A stretch of 5,960 nt of DNA from Gammaproteobacteria bacterium (GTDB taxonomy: Bacteria > Pseudomonadota > Gammaproteobacteria > GCF-002020875): positions 1-5,960 of the forward strand of contig JABHIC010000230.1 of assembly GCA_018671205.1 (NCBI GenBank), given 5' to 3'. Below are positions 1-5,960 of the stretch, one piece after another. Positions within the stretch are counted from its first letter, which is position 1; every line of letters begins with the position of its first letter. Both the position numbers and the translations under genes were made by a program. Below the pieces are notes generated by a model, which saw nothing but the letters and a program-made list of their open reading frames with translations, had not been told where the DNA came from and did no database searches.

Positions 1-2054
1 CGAATACGCCCCTGACGATCAACCTCCAGTACCTTCACCTGAATCACATCTCCTTCGCTAAGCTTATCACTCACCTTCTCGACACGCTCCTCAGAGATTT
101 GTGAAATGTGAACCAAGCCATCTTTACCCGGAAGAATATTGACAAAGGCACCAAAGTCCATCAATTTGACAACCTTACCCTCGTAGATTTTATTGACCTC
201 AACATCAGCCACAATATCATCAATACGACGTTTGGCCTCATTGGCCGCCTCACCATCCGTGGCTGCAATCTTGACGTTGCCATCATCATCAAGATCAATC
301 TTCACCCCGGTCTCTTCCTGGATCGCGCGGATCACCACGCCCCCTTTACCAATTACATCGCGAATCTTGTCTGGATCAATTTTCATGGTGACATAGCGCG
401 GTGCAAACTCAGAGACCTCGTCACGCGGCGCATTAAGGGAGGCATTCATCTCATCCAGGATGTGAAGACGGGCATCACGTGCCTGATCGAGGGCAATCTC
501 CATAATTTCACGGGTGATGCCGGTAATCTTGATATCCATCTGCAGGGCAGTAATCCCCTCATCCGTTCCTGCCACTTTGAAGTCCATGTCACCCAGGTGA
601 TCCTCATCGCCGAGGATATCGGTCAACACAGCAAAATCGTCTCCCTCTTTGATCAGTCCCATCGCAATTCCGGCAACAGGGGCCTTCAGTGGAACCCCGG
701 CATCCATCATTGAGAGGCTGCTGCCACAGACCGAGGCCATTGAGCTGGAGCCGTTGGACTCAGTAATCTCGGAGACCACACGCAAGGTATAAGGGAACTC
801 ATCCGTATTGGGTACAACTGCCTGTATGCCACGTTTGGCCAGCTTGCCATGCCCTACCTCTCGGCGGCCTGGACTGCCCACCCGACCCGTCTCACCGACA
901 GAGAATGGGGGGAAATTATACTGCAACATGAACGGGTCTTTGAAGCTCCCTTCCAGTGCATCAATAATCTGGGCATCACGCTCGGTTCCAAGGGTGGTGA
1001 CAACCAATGCCTGAGTCTCGCCACGGGTAAAGAGGGCTGAACCATGCGCACGGGGCAATACCCCGGTCTTTACAAAAATAGGGCGAACCGTTTTTGTGTC
1101 ACGACCATCAATACGTGGATTACCTTCCAGAATCCGGCTACGCACCGTCTTCTTCTCCAGCTTGCTCACGGCAGCCTTGACCGTATCGCTGTCCCATTCG
1201 CCCTCATCTGTCACCAGCGCACTGACGATCTCTGAACGAACCTCACCCATCCGTCCATAACGCTCCATCTTGTCCGCAATCTGATAGACCTCACTCACTG
1301 CATCCGCACCGGCTGCACTAACCGCATCGGCCAGTTGGGTATCTTCTGCCGCAGCCTCCCACGCCCACTGCTCAACGCCCTGCTCGGCAACCAGTTCATT
1401 AATCGCTGTGATGACAACTTGTAGCTGTTCATGGCCAAACAGTACTGCTCCCAACATCACCTCTTCGGAGAGAACGTTCGCCTCTGACTCCACCATCAAT
1501 ACCGCATCTGCAGTACCGGCAACCGTCAACTCCAGATCTGAACCCTCTTTTGCACTTAATGGTGGATTCAGAACATAGTCACCACTAATCAATCCAACAC
1601 GTGCCGCACCAATAGGCCCCTGAAAAGGGACTCCCGAAAGTGCCAGCGCTGCTGAGGTTCCGATCATTGCAGGAATCTCTGTGTCCGTATCTTTATCCGA
1701 AGAGATCACCGTAGCGATCACCTGTACCTCATTCATAAAGCCCTTGGGAAACAGTGGACGAATGGGTCGGTCAATAAGCCGACAGGTGAGGGTCTCTTTC
1801 TCTGTTGGTCGCCCCTCTCTGCGGAAAAATCCACCGGGAATCACACCCGCTGCATAGAACTTTTCCTGATAGTTAACTGTCAGCGGGAAGAAGTCACGCC
1901 CTTCCCGAGCCTCTTTCTCAGCAACCACAGTGACCAGTAGAACGGTATCTCCCATACTCACCTTGACCGCGCCAGTAGCCTGACGGGCGATCTCTCCGGT
2001 CTCCAGCGTTACCGTCTGATTCCCGTACTCAAAACTCTTCTTGAATAGTGTCAC
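1..2054 (-). CDS. pnp: Polyribonucleotide nucleotidyltransferase (PNPase), 3' end outside window
   Basis: PNPase is a trimeric exoribonuclease that degrades RNA 3' to 5' with phosphate, releasing nucleoside diphosphates; in many bacteria it joins RNase E in the degradosome. The frame is open for 684 full codons with no stop. The first RNase PH fold lies at about residues 10-140 (FFPLTVNY, GFFRREGRP, RLIDRPIRPLFP) and a helical linker follows. The second, catalytic RNase PH fold is at about 310-540, with GRREVGHGKLAKR (His402), the SSS run at 436-438 and EDHLGDMD, whose Asp485 and Asp491 match the E. coli catalytic aspartates at 486 and 492. A KH domain carries VIGKGG at 567-572 and an S1 domain starts near 622 (YEGKVVKLMDFGAFV). 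About 25-30 residues should be missing by comparison with the 711-residue E. coli protein. The start is GTG at 2054: an AGGA lies 10 bases upstream, the next upstream in-frame stop is at 2091-2093 with no other start between, and the N-terminus fits the family. Confidence 0.97.
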   Translation of the reverse strand, partial: MTLFKKSFEYGNQTVTLETGEIARQATGAVKVSMGDTVLLVTVVAEKEAREGRDFFPLTVNYQEKFYAAGVIPGGFFRREGRPTEKETLTCRLIDRPIRPLFPKGFMNEVQVIATVISSDKDTDTEIPAMIGTSAALALSGVPFQGPIGAARVGLISGDYVLNPPLSAKEGSDLELTVAGTADAVLMVESEANVLSEEVMLGAVLFGHEQLQVVITAINELVAEQGVEQWAWEAAAEDTQLADAVSAAGADAVSEVYQIADKMERYGRMGEVRSEIVSALVTDEGEWDSDTVKAAVSKLEKKTVRSRILEGNPRIDGRDTKTVRPIFVKTGVLPRAHGSALFTRGETQALVVTTLGTERDAQIIDALEGSFKDPFMLQYNFPPFSVGETGRVGSPGRREVGHGKLAKRGIQAVVPNTDEFPYTLRVVSEITESNGSSSMASVCGSSLSMMDAGVPLKAPVAGIAMGLIKEGDDFAVLTDILGDEDHLGDMDFKVAGTDEGITALQMDIKITGITREIMEIALDQARDARLHILDEMNASLNAPRDEVSEFAPRYVTMKIDPDKIRDVIGKGGVVIRAIQEETGVKIDLDDDGNVKIAATDGEAANEAKRRIDDIVADVEVNKIYEGKVVKLMDFGAFVNILPGKDGLVHISQISEERVEKVSDKLSEGDVIQVKVLEVDRQGRI

Positions 2055-2064
2055 GTTTATTTTT

Positions 2065-2068
2065 TCCT
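2065..2068 (-). promoter_or_regulatory. Ribosome binding site of pnp
   Basis: The minus strand reads AGGA followed by ten bases of A-rich sequence and then GTG. No ATG or TTG in the same frame lies between this site and the upstream in-frame stop, so this site decides the GTG start. The match to the anti-Shine-Dalgarno sequence is short, so initiation may be moderate. Confidence 0.6.
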
Positions 2069-2080
2069 GACAGTGGTCAA

Positions 2081-2100
2081 AACAGGGGGATTACCCTGTT
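2081..2100 (-). promoter_or_regulatory. Stem-loop in the rpsO-pnp spacer (possible attenuator or processing site)
   Basis: The minus-strand RNA can form a perfect 7-bp stem, AACAGGG with CCCUGUU, around a six-base loop, about 26 bases before the pnp start. It is followed by only a short U run (UUUU, partly inside the stem) and then GACC, so as an intrinsic terminator it would be weak. In E. coli the same spacer holds an attenuating terminator after rpsO and an RNase III-cut hairpin controlling pnp. The position fits such a role here, but the structure is much smaller. The stem is seen directly; the function is inferred. Confidence 0.45.
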
Positions 2101-2123
2101 CAAATTCCAATAATAAAAAAGGT

Positions 2124-2393
2124 CTAGCGGCGCAGGCCGAGATCTGCAATCAACTGAGAGTAACGGCTACTCTCCGTTTTCTTCAGATAGTCGAGTAGCT
2201 TACGGCGCTGGTTGACCATTTTCAGCAATCCCTGACGGGAGTGATGATCTTTCTCATGGGCCTTAAAGTGGCCGGTCAGATCCTGAATACGGGCGGTCAG
2301 CAGAGCAACCTGTACCTCTGGAGAGCCGGTATCATTAGTTCCACGTTGATATTTCTGAACAATCTCACTCTTTTGTTCTGCATTTACAGACAT
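2124..2393 (-). CDS. rpsO: 30S ribosomal protein S15
   Basis: S15 is a small helical protein that binds the central domain of 16S rRNA early in 30S assembly, at the junction of helices 20, 21 and 22, and contacts 23S rRNA to form an intersubunit bridge. The product is 89 residues, the same length as E. coli S15. The rRNA-contacting motifs are intact: DTGSPEVQ at 21-28, His42 and His46, and DHHSRQGLL at 49-57 (with Asp49 and Ser52), followed by the basic stretch NQRRKLLDYLKK. The ATG start has GGAG at 2404-2407, ten bases upstream. The gene stands apart from truB by 122 bases and from pnp by 69, both holding small stem-loops. S15 represses its own translation in several bacteria, so the upstream leader is a likely target. 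Nothing in the protein is unusual. Confidence 0.98.
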   Translation of the reverse strand: MSVNAEQKSEIVQKYQRGTNDTGSPEVQVALLTARIQDLTGHFKAHEKDHHSRQGLLKMVNQRRKLLDYLKKTESSRYSQLIADLGLRR

Positions 2394-2412
2394 AACTCAA
2401 TTACTCCATGTT

Positions 2413-2434
2413 ACTACTGCCCAGTAGTCAGGCA
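2413..2434 (-). promoter_or_regulatory. Stem-loops just upstream of the rpsO ribosome binding site
   Basis: The minus-strand RNA has ACUACU-GGGC-AGUAGU, a perfect 6-bp stem (7 if the loop's outer G-C closes), over 2413-2428. It ends five bases before the GGAG of rpsO. An overlapping alternative pairs UGCC (2431-2434) with GGCA (2418-2421) and cannot coexist with the first. Leader structures here are the usual targets of S15 autoregulation, but these are short and I cannot identify a known S15-binding architecture. Confidence 0.35.
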
Positions 2435-2463
2435 GCGCTATTTCCCAAAATCATAGGGGTGGT

Positions 2464-2492
2464 ATTTTATCGGGAGCCGTTCCGCTCCACAA
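2464..2492 (-). promoter_or_regulatory. Candidate sigma-70 promoter for rpsO-pnp
   Basis: On the minus strand, TTGTGG (2487-2492, three of six matches to TTGACA) is separated by exactly 17 bases from TAAAAT (2464-2469, five of six matches to TATAAT). Transcription would start near 2455-2458 and give a leader of roughly 60-65 bases before the rpsO start. E. coli also has a promoter between truB and rpsO. The -35 match is weak, and a GGAGC/GCTCC inverted repeat (2473-2488) lies mostly in the spacer and touches the -35, so this is a plausible guess only. Confidence 0.35.
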
Positions 2493-2515
2493 GGAATATC
2501 TAATACAAAGGGCCC

Positions 2516-3439
2516 TTATTCTGAGACCAACCGTCTCGGGGCCACTCTCCCATCATCCATGATTTCACCCACACCGATAAAACCTTCATTCTCATCATAA
2601 ATACGAACCCATCCCTGATCTGGCGCAGCAGATATCTGTACCGGCTGCCCCTGACGCAGGTAGTAGCTACTATCCTCATCAAGCTGAACCCGCTCATACT
2701 CTGCTACCGAGCTATCCAGTGGCAGCAGGCGCTGATCCAGCCCAGCATTACCCTCCTCTTCACGGATCAGCTCCAGCGCCTCCATGGTCACTAGGTCCTG
2801 CTCTTCATAAGGGCCCAGGGTAATCCTCCGCAACCCACAAACATGAGCACCACAGCCCAGCACCTCACCGATATCCTCTACCAGGGTACGTACGTAGGTC
2901 CCTTTTGAGCAGGCAACCCGAATCACCATGCGCTGATGCGTCTCATCCAGAGAGACAAATTCCAGCCCATAGATTGTCACCTGACGTGGCTCACGCTCAA
3001 TCTCGATACCCTGATGGGCCAGCTTGTAGAGGGGCTGTCCATTGACCTTGACTGCGGAGTGCATTGGTGGGATCTGTTCAATCTCGCCCTCGAACTGCTG
3101 TAACGCCTGTTTGATTGTGGTTTCGCTAACCCCTTCTACCGGGCGTTCACTCACCACCTCTCCTTCGGTATCTCCTGAACGGGTTACTACACCGAGTTGA
3201 CACTCCGCCAGATAACTTTTGTCCGCATTCAACAAAAAGCCGGAAAACTTGGTCGCCTCCCCCATACAGAGAGGAAGGATGCCGGTGGCTATCGGGTCCA
3301 GACTTCCGGTATGCCCCGCTTTTTTGGCAAAAAAGAGGGATTTTACCCGCTGCAGTGCGCTATTTGAGGTAATGCCTGCCGGTTTATCCAGCAACAAGAT
3401 TCCGGAAACATTGCGCCCTTTTTTATTTCTACGCCCCAT
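2516..3439 (-). CDS. truB: tRNA pseudouridine(55) synthase TruB
   Basis: TruB converts uridine 55 in the T-loop of almost all elongator tRNAs to pseudouridine and also acts as a tRNA folding chaperone in the cytoplasm. The product has 307 residues, typical of the family. After a short basic N-terminus comes GILLLDKPAG (13-22), then the catalytic motif GHTGSLDPIATG with Asp48 at the same number as in E. coli, followed by GEATKFS. Tyr76 in DKSY matches the conserved active-site tyrosine. PPMHSAVKVNGQPLYKLA (124-141) and CSKGTYVRTLVEDIG (177-191) are further family motifs. The C-terminal part from about 240 is the small PUA-like domain that helps hold tRNA. The ATG shares its A with the rbfA stop (TAATG), and GAGGAG at 3448-3453 inside rbfA is eight bases upstream, so translation is probably coupled to rbfA. 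Confidence 0.98.
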   Translation of the reverse strand: MGRRNKKGRNVSGILLLDKPAGITSNSALQRVKSLFFAKKAGHTGSLDPIATGILPLCMGEATKFSGFLLNADKSYLAECQLGVVTRSGDTEGEVVSERPVEGVSETTIKQALQQFEGEIEQIPPMHSAVKVNGQPLYKLAHQGIEIEREPRQVTIYGLEFVSLDETHQRMVIRVACSKGTYVRTLVEDIGEVLGCGAHVCGLRRITLGPYEEQDLVTMEALELIREEEGNAGLDQRLLPLDSSVAEYERVQLDEDSSYYLRQGQPVQISAAPDQGWVRIYDENEGFIGVGEIMDDGRVAPRRLVSE

Positions 3440-3831
3440 TACGATGACTCCTCATCCTGCTCTTCAGCATGACCTCTGGCGTGATCCTCTGCAACCACCT
3501 CATCAATTAGTGACTCCATATAACTACCGCGTTCAACGGATGCGTCATGTTTAAAGTGGAGTTGAGGCACAACCCTCATCTTCAGTTTCTTACCCAGCCG
3601 GGTACGCAGAAAACCCACGGAGTGGTCCAGTACCCTGAGTGTACCGTCCAGATCCTCCGCTCCACCCAACACAGTAAAATAGATGGTTGCGTGAGAGAAG
3701 TCCGGGGTTACCTTAACCGCGGTTACTGTCACCCAGGTTAATCGGGGATCACGCAGGTCACGCTGGATCAACTCACCCAGGCCACGCTTGATCTGTTCAC
3801 CCACACGGCGCTTGCGACCATTATCTGCCAT
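3439..3831 (-). CDS. rbfA: 30S ribosome-binding factor A
   Basis: RbfA binds the immature 30S subunit near the 5' end of 16S rRNA (helix 1 region) during late maturation and is needed for growth in the cold in E. coli. The 130-residue product has the single KH-like fold of the family. The N-terminus RRVGEQIKRGLGELIQRDLRDPRL (8-31) is followed by VTVTAVKVTPDFSHATIYFTVLG (34-56), where the DFSHA segment is characteristic, and then by the LRTRLGKKLKMRVVPQLHFKHD block. The last 20 or so residues are acidic and low in complexity, common in this family. The ATG has GAGG at 3841-3844, nine bases upstream, in the 15-base gap after infB. Its stop overlaps the truB start. The close spacing on both sides supports a single transcript. 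Confidence 0.97.
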   Translation of the reverse strand: MADNGRKRRVGEQIKRGLGELIQRDLRDPRLTWVTVTAVKVTPDFSHATIYFTVLGGAEDLDGTLRVLDHSVGFLRTRLGKKLKMRVVPQLHFKHDASVERGSYMESLIDEVVAEDHARGHAEEQDEESS

Positions 3832-3846
3832 ATCAACGCACCTCTG

Positions 3847-5960
3847 TTACAGAGTACGAGAGACCTCAATCCGCTCAAAGACCTCAATCTGGTCACCTTC
3901 ACGGACATCATTGTAGTTCTTCACTCCGATACCACACTCGGTTCCGGCGCGAACCTCACTCACATCATCCTTGAAGCGACGCAGAGACTCCAGCTCCCCT
4001 TCGTAGATCACAATATTGTCACGCAGCACCCGGATAGGGTTATTTCTCTTAATCGTCCCCTCAGAGACCATACAACCCGCAATCGCCCCCAGTTTGGGTG
4101 AACGGAATACATCACGCACCTCAGCCAGGCCAATAATCTCCTCCTTGAAGTCTGGAGAGAGCATCCCTTCCATCGCCCGTTTCACCTCCTCAATGGCATC
4201 ATAGATGACACTGTAGTAGTGAAGATCAATCCCTTCCGCCTCAATCAATTTTTTGGCTGAGGAGTCTGCCCGAACATTAAAGCCGATCACAATCGCATTA
4301 GAGGCAATCGCCAGATTAGCGTCGGACTCATTGATACCGCCCACACCGGATGAGATCACATTGACTTTCACCTCTTCAGTGGTGAGTTTATTGAGTGAGT
4401 CACTCAGGGCCTCGGCAGAACCGTTAACATCGGCCTTGATCAGGATATTAACCGTAGAGACCTGACCCTCCTGCATCTGCTCAAACATACGGTCGAGACT
4501 TGCCTGTTTCTGCTGTGCCAGACGCACATCACGGTATTTACCCTGACGGAAATTGGCCACTTCACGTGCCTTCCGCTCGCTGGGAACTACTACCGCCTCT
4601 TCACCCGCCTCCGGCACACCGGAAAGCCCCAGAATTTCTACCGGAGTAGAGGAACCCGCCTCACTCAACTGCTCACCGTGCTCATTCGTCATCGCACGTA
4701 CACGACCATATTCGCGCCCGGCCAGCAGAATATCTCCTTTGCGCAGGGTGCCACTTTGCACCATCACCGTAGCCACTGCACCTCGTCCTTTATCGATACG
4801 GGACTCCACCACATTACCTTTGGCAGCAGCATCCGCTACCGCGGTAAGCTCCAGCAGCTCGGCCTGTAGCAGAATAGCGTCCAGCAATCCATCTACCCCC
4901 TCACCCGTATGAGCAGAGACATTGGCAAACATGACATCGCCTCCCCAATCATCCGGAACCACCTCTTTACCCGCCAGTTCCGTTTTGACCCGATCCGGGT
5001 CCGCATCGGGCTTGTCAATCTTGTTAACCGCAACAATCAGTGGCACCTTCGCTGCTTTTGCATGTTGAATCGCCTCCTCTGTCTGTGGCATCACCCCATC
5101 ATCAGCAGCCACCACCAGTACCACAATATCGGTCACTTTTGCACCACGTGCACGCATTGCGGTAAACGCGGCGTGTCCGGGGGTATCCAGAAAGGCGATA
5201 TCACCCTTCTTGGTCGTGACCCGATAGGCACCAATGTGTTGGGTAATTCCTCCCGCCTCACCTTGTGTAATCCGTGTCTCACGAATATGGTCAAGTAGCG
5301 AGGTTTTACCGTGATCCACGTGCCCCATAATGGTAACGACAGGGGCACGCTGTTTACGCTCCCCCTGATGTTCCTCATCCGCAAGCAGCTCATCTTCCAG
5401 TGCATTCTCTTTCATCAGCACCGCTTTATGCCCCATCTCTTCGACCAACAGAGCGGCGGTCTCCTGATCAATCATCTGATTAATGGTGGCCATAGTGCCC
5501 AGGTTCATCATTACCTTAATCAACTCAGCGGCCTTGGTTGACATCTTCTGTGCCAGATCACCAATGGTAATCGTCTCTGGTACCTGCACCTCGATGGTTA
5601 CCGGAGCGGTTGGCTTGGTAAAACCGTGCTCACTCTCGATCTCTACCTTATGCCGCCTACTGTTTCTCTTCTGATTTTTTCGTCCCGATTTACCCTTCGC
5701 CACATGCAGCTCTTTACGACCGTAACGAGTGGGCTGTTTGTTGTCCCCCCTCTTACCTGCGCCACGTTTATCTCCTCCCGCTTTCTCCTCTTCACGTTTC
5801 TTTGCGGCGGCCTTCTCTGCCACTTGACGAGCCTGCTCATCGAGAAGACGACGCTCCTCACTCTCCCGAGTCTTGCGTTTTATCTCCTCTTCCTGACGGC
5901 GCTCCGCCTCCTCCTTAACTCGCACCTCTTCCTCATTCTTTTTCAACTGGTGCTGGCGTC
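3847..5960 (-). CDS. infB: Translation initiation factor IF-2, 5' end outside window
   Basis: IF2 is the GTPase that places formyl-methionyl initiator tRNA in the 30S P site and promotes 50S joining. 703 full residues are visible; the E. coli protein has 890, so the start and part of the N-terminal region lie beyond the window. The leftmost start-like codon, TTG at 5944-5946, is internal, because the frame stays open to the edge. The visible N-terminus is rich in Lys, Glu and Arg and probably coiled or disordered. An IF2_N helical domain follows (IGDLAQKMSTKAAELIKVMMNLG). The GTPase domain has GHVDHGKT at 5302-5325, GGITQHIGA as switch I, DTPGH at 5173-5187, NKID at 5014-5025 and an SAHTGEG loop. 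The beta-barrel domain II, domain III and the initiator-tRNA-binding C2 domain follow, the last with ECGIG at 3925-3939. No break or missing motif is seen. Confidence 0.97.
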   Translation of the reverse strand, partial: RQHQLKKNEEEVRVKEEAERRQEEEIKRKTRESEERRLLDEQARQVAEKAAAKKREEEKAGGDKRGAGKRGDNKQPTRYGRKELHVAKGKSGRKNQKRNSRRHKVEIESEHGFTKPTAPVTIEVQVPETITIGDLAQKMSTKAAELIKVMMNLGTMATINQMIDQETAALLVEEMGHKAVLMKENALEDELLADEEHQGERKQRAPVVTIMGHVDHGKTSLLDHIRETRITQGEAGGITQHIGAYRVTTKKGDIAFLDTPGHAAFTAMRARGAKVTDIVVLVVAADDGVMPQTEEAIQHAKAAKVPLIVAVNKIDKPDADPDRVKTELAGKEVVPDDWGGDVMFANVSAHTGEGVDGLLDAILLQAELLELTAVADAAAKGNVVESRIDKGRGAVATVMVQSGTLRKGDILLAGREYGRVRAMTNEHGEQLSEAGSSTPVEILGLSGVPEAGEEAVVVPSERKAREVANFRQGKYRDVRLAQQKQASLDRMFEQMQEGQVSTVNILIKADVNGSAEALSDSLNKLTTEEVKVNVISSGVGGINESDANLAIASNAIVIGFNVRADSSAKKLIEAEGIDLHYYSVIYDAIEEVKRAMEGMLSPDFKEEIIGLAEVRDVFRSPKLGAIAGCMVSEGTIKRNNPIRVLRDNIVIYEGELESLRRFKDDVSEVRAGTECGIGVKNYNDVREGDQIEVFERIEVSRTL

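Noticed and set aside
108..713. A 201-codon plus-strand open frame
   Set aside because: It lies wholly antisense to the conserved second RNase PH, KH and S1 region of pnp. Its translation shows no recognisable domain, and the pnp frame fully explains the sequence.
2115..2138. Possible intrinsic terminator at the end of rpsO (GGCCU pairing with AGACC before six Us)
   Set aside because: The stem is only five pairs with a central C-A mismatch. The alternative CGGC/GCCG stem sits seven bases from the U run. Neither is a convincing terminator, though the U6 run is noted in the spacer finding.
2473..2488. GGAGC/GCTCC stem-loop in the truB-rpsO spacer as a terminator
   Set aside because: On the minus strand it is followed by CGATAAAAT, with no U run. 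The stem is only five pairs. It may simply be chance, or part of the promoter region.
4553..5298. Plus-strand open frames of about 119 and 129 codons
   Set aside because: Both are antisense to conserved GTPase and domain II sequence of infB. The translations are rich in Ser, Arg and Pro or His and Asn, as expected of shadows, with no ribosome binding context or family resemblance.
5944..5946. TTG as the start of infB
   Set aside because: The frame continues upstream to the window edge with further charged residues, and the visible protein is much shorter than IF2 of gammaproteobacteria. The codon is an internal leucine.

Overview
The window carries one block of co-directional housekeeping genes, all on the minus strand. 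In transcription order (right to left) it reads infB (5' end outside the window), rbfA, truB, rpsO and pnp (last codons outside the window). This is the back half of the classic bacterial nusA-infB-rbfA-truB-rpsO-pnp translation and RNA-processing operon. Gene order and protein lengths suggest a proteobacterium, most likely a gammaproteobacterium: S15 is 89 residues, TruB is about 307 residues with the catalytic Asp at position 48, and PNPase aligns nearly residue for residue with the E. coli enzyme. Genus cannot be decided from the sequence alone.

Layout: 5960-3847 is infB, entered inside its charged N-terminal region. After 15 bases comes rbfA (3831-3439), whose stop overlaps the truB start by one base. 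truB ends at 2516. A 122-base spacer follows, holding a possible rpsO promoter and small stem-loops. rpsO occupies 2393-2124. A 69-base spacer with a 7-bp stem-loop leads to the GTG start of pnp at 2054, which stays open to base 1. The pnp reading frame was read by hand from the reverse complement; it has no stop or frameshift across 684 complete codons.

The genes form a functional set. IF2 loads initiator tRNA, RbfA matures the 30S subunit, TruB makes pseudouridine 55 in tRNAs, S15 is an early 16S rRNA binder, and PNPase degrades and processes RNA. All five look intact within the window, with their key catalytic or binding motifs present.

I see no mobile element, CRISPR array, tRNA, rRNA or novel system here. 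The only parts not explained by coding are the two spacers around rpsO, which are the likely places for regulation by S15 and for attenuation or processing ahead of pnp.
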